Assembly: GCA_002418885.1 (NCBI GenBank)
Contig: DIEZ01000075.1
Span: forward strand, 1 to 15,974
From: Syntrophaceae bacterium UBA5761
GTDB taxonomy: Bacteria > Desulfobacterota > Syntrophia > Syntrophales > UBA4778
Length of the DNA stretch: 15,974 bases
Reading direction: 5' to 3'
Part shown: positions 1 through 7,100 of the stretch, in pieces
How the letters are laid out: each line of letters starts with the position of its first letter
How positions within the stretch are numbered: the stretch's first letter is position 1
The notes under the pieces: generated by a model
Told to the model about the DNA's origin: nothing
What the model saw: the letters and a program-made list of their open reading frames with translations, nothing else
Databases searched by the model: none
Made by a program: the position numbers and the translations under genes

Positions 1-791
1 AAAACATGAACTCCTTCCGCAACGTTCAGCGGGCCCTCGAGTACGAAATCAAGCGGCAGCAGTACCTCGTCGAGAGCGGCGGACATGTGATCCAGGAGAC
101 ACGTCTCTGGGACGACTCCCAGGGTGTGACCCATTCGATGCGCGGCAAGGAAGAAGCCCACGATTACCGTTACTTCCCCGACCCGGACCTCGTCCCGGTG
201 GTCATCAGCGAAGAGTGGGTCGAAGAGGTGAGGAAGACGATCCCCGAGCTTCCGATGCAGACGCGGGAGCGGTTCGTGAAAGAGCTGGGCATCCCGCCCT
301 ACGATGCGGGTGTCCTGACCTCGAGCCCGGGCATCACGGCTTATTACGAAGAAGCGGCCAGGCTCTGTGGAAAGCCGAAGGTCGCCGGCAACTGGGTCAT
401 GGGCGAGCTTCTCGGGCACCTGAACGAAGAAAAAAAAGACATCAAGGAAAGTCCCGTCAAACCCGCCGACCTCGCGGAGCTGATCAACATGATCGAAGAG
501 TGCACTATCAGCGGCAAGATCGCCAAGGAAGTCTTCGAGGATATGTACCGAACCGGGAAAGGCCCGCGGCAGATCGTCGAAGAGAAAGGCCTGGTGCAGA
601 TAACGGACGAAGCGGCCCTGACGAAGGTCATCGAAGAGGTCATCAGTGCGAACCCGTCACAGCTCAAGGAATACCGCAGCGGGAAGGACAAGCTCTTCGG
701 GTACTTCGTAGGACAGGTGATGAAGGCCACCGGCGGAAAAGCGAACCCGGCCCTCGTCAACTCACTCCTCAAAAAAATGCTTGCAGGATGA
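1..791 (+). CDS. gatB: Aspartyl/glutamyl-tRNA amidotransferase subunit B, C-terminal part (5' end outside window)
   Basis: GatB is the tRNA-binding and kinase subunit of the GatCAB amidotransferase, which converts Glu-tRNA(Gln) and/or Asp-tRNA(Asn) to the amidated forms in the cytoplasm. The reading frame is open at the left edge (Asn codon at 3-5 before an internal Met at 6), so this is not the true start; about 262 of the roughly 475 residues usual for the family are visible. The visible part begins in the kinase/cradle domain with the conserved [16 protein letters not shown] stretch and the [14 protein letters not shown] motif. It continues through the helical middle domain and ends in a YqeY-like tail domain that includes [18 protein letters not shown] and NSLLKKML, typical of GatB C-termini that contact the tRNA elbow. 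The stop overlaps the mtnA start in an ATGA, suggesting translational coupling. Identification is secure; only the truncation by the window is notable. Confidence 0.97.
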   Translation, partial: NMNSFRNVQRALEYEIKRQQYLVESGGHVIQETRLWDDSQGVTHSMRGKEEAHDYRYFPDPDLVPVVISEEWVEEVRKTIPELPMQTRERFVKELGIPPYDAGVLTSSPGITAYYEEAARLCGKPKVAGNWVMGELLGHLNEEKKDIKESPVKPADLAELINMIEECTISGKIAKEVFEDMYRTGKGPRQIVEEKGLVQITDEAALTKVIEEVISANPSQLKEYRSGKDKLFGYFVGQVMKATGGKANPALVNSLLKKMLAG

Positions 792-1840
792 TCAGGACTG
801 TCTACTGGGCCGATGGCGCCGTCGGGATGATCGACCAGAAGGCCCTTCCCTTCGAGTTGCGCCGCCTTGCTCTTCGTCGTTATCAGGAAGTAGTCTCGGC
901 CATAAAAGACCTCGCGGTCCGTGGCGCCCCGGCCATCGGCGTCGCCGCCGCCATGGGCATAGCCCTCGGTGTCCTCCACTCAACCGCCGGAAACCGCGAA
1001 GACCTGCAGAGGGAATTCCGTCTGGTATGCGAGGAGTTCGCCCGCTCCCGCCCCACGGCGAGAAACCTCTTCTGGGCCATCGAGCGGATGAGACACACCT
1101 TCGAAGCAAACCTCTCCGCCGGCGCGGGCCTCGAGGAACTGAAGAACGCCCTGATAGAAGAAGCCGTCCGGGTCGGTGAGGAAGACGTGGCCGTCAACCG
1201 CCGGATCGGCCTGAACGGCCGTCGGTTCATCAAGGACGGCGCGAACATCCTCACGCACTGCAACGCCGGGGCCCTGGCCACGGCCGGGTACGGCACCGCG
1301 CTCGGCGTCATCCGAGCAGCAACGGAGGGAGGAAAGAAGGTTCACGTCTACGTCGACGAGACGAGGCCCGTCCTCCAGGGTGCCCGCCTGACCTGCTGGG
1401 AATTGAAGGAGGAAAACATCCCGGCGACGCTCATCACGGACAGCACGGCCGGTTTCCTGATGAACAGGGGAAAAGTCGACCTCGTCATCGTCGGCGCCGA
1501 CCGGATCGCGGCGAACGGCGATACGGCGAACAAGATCGGAACCTACACGCTGGCCGTGCTCGCGAAGGAAAATAGGATTCCCTTCTACGTCGCGGCCCCC
1601 CTTTCGACGATCGACAGGGAAACAGAAAAAGGGGACGACATACCCATTGAAGAAAGGGATGGGGCGGAGGTCGTCACAATAGGCGGCCTGAGGACGACGC
1701 CGGAGGGAATCGATGCTTACAATCCCGCCTTCGACGTCACGCCCGCCCGGTACGTCACGGCCATCATCACCGAGGCCGGGGTCTTACGCAGGCCTTTTGA
1801 AGAAAACATAAAAAAGTTGCCGGAGGCATCGCCACGCTGA
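788..1840 (+). CDS. mtnA: S-methyl-5-thioribose-1-phosphate isomerase
   Basis: MtnA converts 5-methylthioribose-1-phosphate to 5-methylthioribulose-1-phosphate in methionine salvage; in anaerobes it also feeds MTA shunts ending in an aldolase. The 350-residue protein has the full family length. It shows [13 protein letters not shown] near residue 45, the catalytic cysteine region [20 protein letters not shown] (Cys158), [14 protein letters not shown] near 189, and [13 protein letters not shown] with catalytic Asp238, followed by NKIGTYTLA and the [11 protein letters not shown] segment. These match the MtnA branch of the eIF2B-like family rather than ribose-1,5-bisphosphate isomerase, though the families are related and substrate cannot be fixed from sequence alone. 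The start is the ATG in the ATGA overlap with gatB; the same frame is open further upstream, but that part lies over gatB. No other methionine-salvage gene is in the window. Confidence 0.93.
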   Translation: MIRTVYWADGAVGMIDQKALPFELRRLALRRYQEVVSAIKDLAVRGAPAIGVAAAMGIALGVLHSTAGNREDLQREFRLVCEEFARSRPTARNLFWAIERMRHTFEANLSAGAGLEELKNALIEEAVRVGEEDVAVNRRIGLNGRRFIKDGANILTHCNAGALATAGYGTALGVIRAATEGGKKVHVYVDETRPVLQGARLTCWELKEENIPATLITDSTAGFLMNRGKVDLVIVGADRIAANGDTANKIGTYTLAVLAKENRIPFYVAAPLSTIDRETEKGDDIPIEERDGAEVVTIGGLRTTPEGIDAYNPAFDVTPARYVTAIITEAGVLRRPFEENIKKLPEASPR

Positions 1841-1848
1841 GGGAAAAA

Positions 1849-2481
1849 TTGCGCGAACCCGACATGAAAAGGCTCTTTCTCTTCGACTTTGACGGAGTCG
1901 TCGTCGACTCCCTGGAACTCTACGAGCACTCAGTGAACCTCTGTCTCGAGAAACTTGGGTTGCCGCCCTTCAGGAGCAGGCAGGAGTTCCTCCGGGTCTT
2001 CGAAGACAATTTTTACGAGGGGATCGGCAAGAAAGGAGTGGATGTCCCGGCCTTCACGAAGGTTTCGGCGGAACTTGCGCCTTCGCTCGACTACAGCAAG
2101 GTTACTCCCGTGAGAGAACTCGAACCCGTCCTCGAGAACCTCAGCAAAAGACACACCCTGGCCATCGTTTCGAGCAACTCGAATTACGCCATCGAGCGCA
2201 TCCTTTCGGGGATCGGCTACGGCCGTTTTTTCGACGAGATCCTGAGCAGCGACTTCATGTTCAGCAAGGTCGAGAAGATACGCCACATCACAGAACGGTC
2301 CGGTATGCAGGGGAACGGCACGTTCTACATCGGCGACACGGTCGGAGACATCCTGGAAGCGAAGCGGGCGGGCGTCAAAACGGTCGCCGTCACCTGGGGC
2401 TGGCACACAAAGGAACAGCTTTCGGTTGCGAACCCCGATTACCTGATCGACTCTCCGGAAGAACTCCTCGAGATCATCTGA
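1849..2481 (+). CDS. HAD-superfamily hydrolase (phosphoglycolate phosphatase-like)
   Basis: This is a 210-residue haloacid-dehalogenase-fold phosphatase. All four HAD motifs are present: motif I LFDFDGVVVDS (nucleophile Asp13, acid/base Asp15), motif II IVSSNSN around residues 107-112, a motif III lysine around 140-143 (FSKVEKI), and motif IV YIGDTVGDILEAKRAG (Asp163, Asp167). A helical cap lies between motifs I and II, as in the Gph/PGMB-like subgroup. The substrate is unknown. The chosen start is TTG at 1849, 5 nt after a GAGGG sequence; ATG at 1864 is an alternative that gives a more typical N-terminus just before motif I but has no visible ribosome binding site. It follows mtnA by 8 nt and is probably in the same operon. 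Acting on a sugar phosphate related to the MtnA pathway is possible but only inferred from position. Confidence 0.88.
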   Translation: MREPDMKRLFLFDFDGVVVDSLELYEHSVNLCLEKLGLPPFRSRQEFLRVFEDNFYEGIGKKGVDVPAFTKVSAELAPSLDYSKVTPVRELEPVLENLSKRHTLAIVSSNSNYAIERILSGIGYGRFFDEILSSDFMFSKVEKIRHITERSGMQGNGTFYIGDTVGDILEAKRAGVKTVAVTWGWHTKEQLSVANPDYLIDSPEELLEII

Positions 2482-2534
2482 TGAAAAACGATATCTTCCG
2501 ACCTTGCGCGAGTTCGTCATCTATTTCTTGACGG

Positions 2535-3305
2535 TCAGGAGTCGGACAACTTATCGGCAAGATTCTTCATTGGCCTGATTATCGGCGGCTCATAGATTAC
2601 GTAGCTTTGCACAGGGTACCGAGTTCCCTTTTCATGGGTCTTTCTCAGGCCGTCTAAAAACTGCTCTGCATATTCTGCCGGGAAGGTGAAGAACATCTCG
2701 CCCTCATCCGTGCCCGCCAATATCCGTTCCCCCCGTCCGGGTATGACAAAGGCGGGTTTTTTGCTGAAATACGGCTTTATAGCCGCAAGGCATGAGAGTC
2801 CGAATGCGGATTTCAGTTCGATAAGCTCCCCTGAGTTGTGAATATAACCTGCGGCCAGTCGGGCCATCTGAGCCGGCGTCCCGTAAATCACGATTACGTC
2901 AGGGTCGACAGGCGCCATGTCGAGCGGGAAATAGGCTACTGCGCTTATTTCCCCCGGATTTATGAGCTCAAGTTCTTTCGCGAACTTTTCGGCCAGATCG
3001 ATGTCGTCGAAAAACCCCATCTCCAGAAAGTACTGTCCGAGGTGCCGGCGATTCTCGAGCCGTTTTAGGCCAAGCGCTGCAAGACAGGCTGTGCAGTTGA
3101 TGTCCTCTGCCGTTGCTCCGAGAACCCGCCCCCACCGTCTCGCCATAGTCGTCCACTGGCAAACCGCAATTTTTACGCCGAATTTTGCGGGCCTCGCCGC
3201 TTCCTTCGGAAGTTTGTCGGCCTCTTTGACCAATTTTACTCCGACAGGAAAAGACTGGGAACGGACCATCCTGGAAATTTCTTCGGAAAATGCTTTGTAA
3301 TCCAT
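2535..3305 (-). CDS. DUF169 family protein
   Basis: This 256-residue protein resembles the DUF169 (COG2043) family, common in anaerobic bacteria and archaea and of unestablished biochemical role. Family-like features are VGVKLVKEAD near residue 21, the CQWTTMARRWG motif (Cys49), a CTAC pair (Cys71, Cys74) followed by ALGL, and a C-terminal half with IPGRGERILAGTDEGEM and the hydrophobic YVIYEPPIIRP end. Cysteines 49, 71, 74 and 172 could bind metal or a cofactor, which is inference. The ATG at 3305 has an excellent GAGGAGG ribosome binding site ending 5 nt upstream. The frame stays open upstream to a GTG at 3419 that also has an AAGGAG site, so a form longer by 38 residues is possible. It is transcribed divergently from the DUF2703 gene. 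Confidence 0.85.
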   Translation of the reverse strand: MDYKAFSEEISRMVRSQSFPVGVKLVKEADKLPKEAARPAKFGVKIAVCQWTTMARRWGRVLGATAEDINCTACLAALGLKRLENRRHLGQYFLEMGFFDDIDLAEKFAKELELINPGEISAVAYFPLDMAPVDPDVIVIYGTPAQMARLAAGYIHNSGELIELKSAFGLSCLAAIKPYFSKKPAFVIPGRGERILAGTDEGEMFFTFPAEYAEQFLDGLRKTHEKGTRYPVQSYVIYEPPIIRPMKNLADKLSDS

Positions 3306-3428
3306 GTTGACCTCCTCTCTGATGACATCTTCTTCCACCCCAAAACCTTTTTCCAGGTCCCGGTCATGGAGAGTTTTTACCCCTGACAACCCATCTGCAT
3401 GTACTACTACAGGCGACACATTTTCTCC

Positions 3429-3456
3429 TTGACACGTAACGTGAGTAATTTAGTAT
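3429..3456 (+). promoter_or_regulatory. Sigma70-type promoter of the DUF2703 gene
   Basis: A perfect TTGACA -35 box (3429-3434), a 16-bp spacer and a TAGTAT -10 box (3451-3456, 5 of 6 consensus bases) point rightwards. A start of transcription near 3463 would leave only about 7 nt before the ATG at 3470, so the message may be leaderless. The -35 box partly overlaps the AAGGAG (minus strand, 3425-3430) belonging to the possible long form of the divergent DUF169 gene. Confidence 0.7.
3433..3443. promoter_or_regulatory. 11-bp palindrome between -35 and -10, candidate operator
   Basis: CACGTAACGTG is a perfect inverted repeat (CACGT and ACGTG arms around one central base). It overlaps the last two bases of the TTGACA box and fills the first half of the promoter spacer, where a bound repressor would block RNA polymerase. 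The regulator is not identified and no regulator gene lies next to it. Confidence 0.4.
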
Positions 3457-3469
3457 CGTGTCCCTAAAA

Positions 3470-4060
3470 ATGCAAGGAATGGAAAAGAAGCAGAATACTG
3501 ATTTATTAAAGATGGCTCCGGAGATAGGCTGCGGCTGCAACGACGCTGCGGGCGCTTGTAGCGGTACAGCGACGGCAGAAAAGAAGATGCTGAACGTGGA
3601 GTTGCTCGTCATTGACCTGACAAGCTGCAAGCGGTGCGTCCCCACGGGCAACGAGCTGAAGCGGGCGGTCGGCCTCCTTGCCCCGGTGGCTGAAGTCCTC
3701 GGCATAGAGCTGAATTACCGGGAAGCTATCGTCCGGACGGAGCAAGAAGCGAAAGCCCTTGCCTTGATGAGCTCGCCGACAATACGACTGAACGGCCGGG
3801 ATATCGTCCCGGACATCCGCGAGTCCCTCTGTGAATCCTGCTGCGACCTGACCGAGGACGGTACTTTGGTCAACTGCCGAGAGTGGCATTACCGCGGCAA
3901 GGTTTACTATGCAGCGCCCTTACCACTGTTGACCGAGGCGATCATGAGGGCCATACTCGACATCGACACACCGCCTGTTGTACCCGAACGCATGGCGGTG
4001 TTGCCGGAAAACTTGCGGCGCTATTTCGACCACAAGCGGCCGGTTACGTCAAGCTACTGA
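3470..4060 (+). CDS. DUF2703 family Cys-rich thioredoxin-fold protein
   Basis: This protein of about 196 residues resembles the DUF2703 family, of unproven function. From residue 42 it reads as a thioredoxin-like fold: a beta strand VELLVIDL, a CxxC-type SCKRCVPTG (Cys53, Cys56), a helix, and LMSSPTIRLNG near 99-109, which looks like the cis-proline loop. Extra cysteines lie in the N-terminal GCGCN and GACSG (Cys21, 23, 30) and in CESCCDL and NC (Cys121, 124, 125, 136), suggesting metal or thiol chemistry. This is inference. The start is uncertain: GTG 3458, ATG 3470, ATG 3479 and ATG 3587 are in frame, and none of the first three has a Shine-Dalgarno site. ATG 3470 fits a leaderless transcript from the promoter just upstream. 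It is divergent from the DUF169 gene. Confidence 0.8.
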   Translation: MQGMEKKQNTDLLKMAPEIGCGCNDAAGACSGTATAEKKMLNVELLVIDLTSCKRCVPTGNELKRAVGLLAPVAEVLGIELNYREAIVRTEQEAKALALMSSPTIRLNGRDIVPDIRESLCESCCDLTEDGTLVNCREWHYRGKVYYAAPLPLLTEAIMRAILDIDTPPVVPERMAVLPENLRRYFDHKRPVTSSY

Positions 4061-4097
4061 ACGCTTCGGAAAAAGACGGGGGGACCCATTCCGCCCA

Positions 4098-4126
4098 TCG
4101 ACGTTCAGCCTTTGCAGGCGTATAAT
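4098..4126 (+). promoter_or_regulatory. Promoter of the NYN nuclease gene
   Basis: A perfect TATAAT (4121-4126) follows TCGACG (4098-4103, 4 of 6 consensus) with a 17-bp spacer. It lies in the gap after the DUF2703 gene and would give a leader of about 45 nt before the chosen start at 4179. Confidence 0.5.
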
Positions 4127-4178
4127 CATTTTGATGCTTCGTTGCGTCCGTCTCAAGCATGAGGGTCAGGTTGTCTTT

Positions 4179-4703
4179 ATGCGAATCGTCGTCGATGGAT
4201 ACAACCTCATCCGGCAATCCGACGCCCTGAAGAAGATAGACAAGTTCAGTATCGAGGCCGGGCGGCGGGAATTGATAAAAAGGTTGGCCCGGTACTCACG
4301 CCACAGGGGACATCGCATCACCGTTGTCTTCGACGGGTGGATGGCGGGTTCACCGACCGAAGAGCGTGAGGTTGTGGGTGGAATCACCGTGATCTACTCG
4401 AAGAGAGGCGAAAAGGCCGACGAGGTCATCAAACGCCTGGTTCGGCTGACCGGGGAAGAAACGGTCGTGGTGACATCCGACAGGGACGTGGCCGACGCTG
4501 CAAGCCGAGCTGGCGCGGTAGCGGTTCCCGCCCCCCTCTTCGAAGCGAGGCTCGACGAAACAAGGCCGGTCAAAGAAGTCGACAATGACACCGCCCTCAA
4601 CGATGAGGACGACGAAATCCGTCATGACACAAAGAAAAAAGGCCCCGCAAGGAGAATCTCCAGAAAGAAGAGGCTCGCAGCGACGAAGATCAAGAAGTTA
4701 TAG
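4179..4703 (+). CDS. YacP-like NYN domain protein (putative RNA endonuclease)
   Basis: This 174-residue protein has a YacP-type NYN domain, a PIN-like fold whose members (for example Rae1/YacP of Bacillus) cleave RNA on ribosomes. Acidic positions expected for metal binding are visible: Asp6 in IVVDGYN, Asp52 in VVFDGW, Asp81 in EKADEVI, and Asp101/Asp103 in VVTSDRD. The region after about residue 130 is acidic and then strongly basic (DNEDDE-like stretch followed by KKKGPARR and SRKKR), a likely nucleic-acid or ribosome-binding tail. ATG 4179 is preceded by a weak GTCAGG; the frame is open upstream to a Met at 4134, but that would nearly coincide with the predicted transcription start and lies outside the domain. 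Its stop overlaps the convergent holA stop within TTATAG, 4698-4703. The RNA target is unknown. Confidence 0.85.
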   Translation: MRIVVDGYNLIRQSDALKKIDKFSIEAGRRELIKRLARYSRHRGHRITVVFDGWMAGSPTEEREVVGGITVIYSKRGEKADEVIKRLVRLTGEETVVVTSDRDVADAASRAGAVAVPAPLFEARLDETRPVKEVDNDTALNDEDDEIRHDTKKKGPARRISRKKRLAATKIKKL

Positions 4704-6098
4704 GCGAGGCGAAGGGCGAGGTGCTGGAGACAAAGAGGGGTTGCATATCCGAACCGCCAGTCGCTCCAGGATGAGCTGGGGATCCTGTCCCGAAGACTTA
4801 AGGGCCATGTCGACATCGGTCAAGCAGTCGAGGATTCCGACCAGCTCATCGAGCGAATAATTTCCTGAAGACCGGAGGGCGTTGTAAACAACGTAGGGGT
4901 GCTGAAGGAGAAGCCCCAGAGGTTCCCCCTCCCCGCCGGCGGAAGACAGTTCCTTCAAGAGCGGCTGGACGACCTTCTGAAACCGGCCGTAGTCCGTATT
5001 GCGGTCGAAACCCTGTATCTTTCCCGACATGACGAGGGCCTTCGCATGGAGAAGGAGCCTGTATTCCCTGACGACCACGGCGACGATCGCCAGCGGATGG
5101 ATCCCCTGGCCCAGAAGCTCGCGGACGGCTGAAACCGCCCCGGACAGATTCTTTTCGACCAGGGAAGCCGTAACGACGAAAAGAGAGGCCTCCCCGGATT
5201 TTTCTACCGCCTCTTCCACGTCCCTTTCCGTTATCGACGGTTTCCCCTCTCCGTAGGCGATCAGCTTTTCGAGTTCCGCCATCGTTGTCCGAAGGTCGGC
5301 CCCCGTTTTCGTGGCGAGAGTGTTAAGCGCCTTCGGCTCGATGTCCACTCCTCGTTGCCGCAGGAACTCCTTTGTCTCTTCGAACAAACGACTTTTCTGT
5401 CCTGTCCGGCCCTTTGCCTGCTGAAAGTTGAGAACGACGCCCTTCTCGGAGACGGTCTTGAATAGTTTCTTTCTCCTGTCTACGACCTCGGCCGTGATCA
5501 CGAGACAATTGCCGTCCGGAAGTCCCTCTTGCAAGACCCTGTTGATTTCCTCTTCCCCGCCTGTCTCCGGCTCAGCCGACACCCCCGATTGCGAGCACAT
5601 CTCGACCAGCGCGGGAAGCCATTTCTCCCGTTCATCAGCCTCTTCGCCCGTCAGTCGCCTCCACTCTTCCGCGGGGATGTATCTCCAGTTTTCTCCCCGC
5701 AAATCATCGATGTCCCAGCCGGCTGTCCTTACGAAGGCCGTAAAAATTCCGACCGCACGGGCAGGGTCACTCTCCAAGGTCTCCTTGATTTTGCGGACCA
5801 TGTCGGGCAGGGATTGGCGGGACGACAAAAGACGCGAGTTTTTTACGACGACCGCCTTCCTTCCCGGAATCAGGGGAGGCGTGAGAAGGGCCCGGCAGAG
5901 GCTGATGGCATCTTCCTTTTCTCCGTCCAGATAGGATAGGTTCATTCCCCTGTCTGCCTCGGGTATAAGGGCGTCGACGATCTCTTGCAGGGCGGTACCG
6001 ACCAGGTAATCTTCGTCGCCGTGAAGAAGATAGCAGGGTGCAACCTTCCCCTTCCTGATATCGGCCAACACGGATTTAAGGCTGGGTTCCAGGCTCAT
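4698..6098 (-). CDS. holA: DNA polymerase III, delta subunit (clamp loader)
   Basis: HolA is the clamp-loader subunit that opens the beta sliding clamp. The N-terminus carries the family pattern: KVAPCYLLHGDEDYLV near residues 18-32, SLCRALLTPPLIPGRKAVVVKN near 66-87, then VITAEVVDRRKKLFKTV around 200-215. The AAA-lid and collar regions follow: GADLRTTMAELEKLIAY at 266-282, VEEAVEKSGEASLF near 294-307, and HPLAIVAVVVREYRLLL around 334-350. At 466 residues it is about 120 longer than the usual 340-350; most of the excess lies between residues 93 and 195, in domain I. The start is taken as ATG 6098; an in-frame TTG at 6110 is possible and neither has a strong ribosome binding site. The gene follows the LOG gene by 31 nt and converges on the NYN gene with a 6-bp overlap. 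The last 15 residues are Pro/Arg-rich and look non-structured. Confidence 0.9.
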   Translation of the reverse strand: MSLEPSLKSVLADIRKGKVAPCYLLHGDEDYLVGTALQEIVDALIPEADRGMNLSYLDGEKEDAISLCRALLTPPLIPGRKAVVVKNSRLLSSRQSLPDMVRKIKETLESDPARAVGIFTAFVRTAGWDIDDLRGENWRYIPAEEWRRLTGEEADEREKWLPALVEMCSQSGVSAEPETGGEEEINRVLQEGLPDGNCLVITAEVVDRRKKLFKTVSEKGVVLNFQQAKGRTGQKSRLFEETKEFLRQRGVDIEPKALNTLATKTGADLRTTMAELEKLIAYGEGKPSITERDVEEAVEKSGEASLFVVTASLVEKNLSGAVSAVRELLGQGIHPLAIVAVVVREYRLLLHAKALVMSGKIQGFDRNTDYGRFQKVVQPLLKELSSAGGEGEPLGLLLQHPYVVYNALRSSGNYSLDELVGILDCLTDVDMALKSSGQDPQLILERLAVRICNPSLSPAPRPSPRL

Positions 6099-6129
6099 TT
6101 TCTTTGTCAAAGGCAGGGTAGGGAATCTA

Positions 6130-6783
6130 TCAAACGATGACGAGTTTCTGAATATGTTTTACCACTTGATCGGGGTCATCCATGACCTGGAGGAGTTCCA
6201 TGTCTTCCGGTTGAATCTTTCTCTCGCTGAGCATAGTAGCTCTTACCCAGTCCAAAAGACCATTCCAATAATCGCTGCCCATCAGAATCACCGGGAAGGC
6301 CTTGATTCGCTTGGTCTGGATGAGGGTAACCGCCTCGAAAAGCTCGTCCATCGTGCCGAAGCCCCCCGGCATGACGACGTAGGCCATGGCATACTTCACA
6401 AACATCACCTTACGGACGAAAAAGTATTTGTATTCTATCCTGATGTTTGCGTAAGGGTTGGGTTTCTGCTCGAAGGGTAGGCGGATGTTCATCCCGACCG
6501 ACTTTCCCCCTCCCTCAGCGGCACCTCTGTTGGCCGCCTCCATGATCCCGGGCCCGCCCCCCGTGATGACGGCAAAACCCTTTTCCACCAGGCGTCGGGC
6601 AAGATAAACGGCCTTCTTATAGTATTCGTCCTCGGGTGTGACCCTGGACGACCCGAATATGCTTACCGCATACCCAAGCTGCGAAAGTTCTTCGATCGCC
6701 TCGACAAACTCCGCCATGATGCGGAATATGCGCCACGACTCTTCTATCGACAGGGCATCGACTACGTACTGTTTTTCTCTCAT
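6130..6783 (-). CDS. LOG family protein (putative nucleoside-5'-monophosphate phosphoribohydrolase)
   Basis: This is a 217-residue member of the LOG/YgdH family (TIGR00730-like), which hydrolyses the N-glycosidic bond of nucleoside monophosphates (cytokinin riboside phosphates in plants, AMP or others in bacteria). It was formerly annotated as lysine decarboxylase. Diagnostic motifs are VSIFGSSRV near residues 40-48, ITGGGPGIMEAANRGA at 73-88, FFVRKVMF at 121-128 and PGGFGTMDE at 139-147. The latter includes the catalytic Arg and Glu expected for LOG enzymes. ATG 6783 is chosen because AAGGTG lies 6 nt upstream; a TTG at 6801 opens the same frame but sits in the preceding hairpin. Natural substrate is unknown. 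It lies downstream of rpsU, with a strong stem-loop between them, and 31 nt before holA. Confidence 0.9.
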   Translation of the reverse strand: MREKQYVVDALSIEESWRIFRIMAEFVEAIEELSQLGYAVSIFGSSRVTPEDEYYKKAVYLARRLVEKGFAVITGGGPGIMEAANRGAAEGGGKSVGMNIRLPFEQKPNPYANIRIEYKYFFVRKVMFVKYAMAYVVMPGGFGTMDELFEAVTLIQTKRIKAFPVILMGSDYWNGLLDWVRATMLSERKIQPEDMELLQVMDDPDQVVKHIQKLVIV

Positions 6784-6799
6784 AGGATACACCTTAAAC

Positions 6800-6833
6800 A
6801 AAGCAGGGGCACTTTGTCAAGTGTCCCTGCTTT
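6800..6833 (-). terminator. 15-bp stem-loop between rpsU and the LOG gene (terminator or attenuator)
   Basis: Positions 6800-6814 pair with 6819-6833 (AAAGCAGGGGCACTT against AAGTGTCCCTGCTTT, one G-U pair) around a 4-nt loop. Read on the minus strand, the 3' arm ends in CTTT and is followed by GTTTAAGG, a short T-rich run. This fits a rho-independent terminator of rpsU that may allow read-through to the LOG gene, whose ribosome binding site starts within a few bases of the hairpin. Confidence 0.6.
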
Positions 6834-6866
6834 CGAAAAACGTACGTATGATACTTGAAAGGGTTA

Positions 6867-7058
6867 TCAGCCGGACCTCCTTCTTTGCGCCTTGGCAAGC
6901 CTTCTGCGGGCTTCGATAGCCTTTCTCTTTTTTCGTACCGAAGGCTTTTCATAGGCCCTACGCAGTTTCAGTTCTTTGAACAATCCGCTCTTGGAGAGTT
7001 TATTCTTGAGAACTTTCAAGGCCTTATCGATATCATTGTTTATAACCTTTACCTCCAA
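6867..7058 (-). CDS. rpsU: 30S ribosomal protein S21
   Basis: This is a 63-residue, strongly basic protein with the S21 pattern: MEVKVINNDIDKALKVLK at the N-terminus, then FKELKLRRAYEKPSVRKK and a C-terminal Arg/Lys-rich helix. S21 sits on the 30S platform near the anti-Shine-Dalgarno end of 16S rRNA and assists initiation. Full family length is present. The start codon is TTG at 7058, since there is no in-frame ATG nearby; GGAG lies only 2 nt upstream and AAGGG about 9 nt upstream, and GGAGG also follows directly within the first codons, so the initiation region is unusual. It has its own promoter upstream and a hairpin downstream. Identification is secure, start codon slightly less so. Confidence 0.95.
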   Translation of the reverse strand: MEVKVINNDIDKALKVLKNKLSKSGLFKELKLRRAYEKPSVRKKRKAIEARRRLAKAQRRRSG

Positions 7059-7100
7059 AACTCCACACCCTTTCTATGATGATTTGAATGACAAAAATCC

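Noticed and set aside
215..787. Upstream extension of the mtnA frame
   Set aside because: The extension lies over gatB, is Arg-rich without motifs, and MtnA has full family length from 788.
344..979. 211-codon open frame on the minus strand over gatB and mtnA
   Set aside because: It is antisense to two clearly recognised genes and its low-complexity Ser/Arg-rich product is typical of a GC-rich shadow frame.
5428..5939. Plus-strand open frames of 136 and 168 codons
   Set aside because: They are antisense to holA, including its expanded part, and Ser-rich without any recognisable domain.
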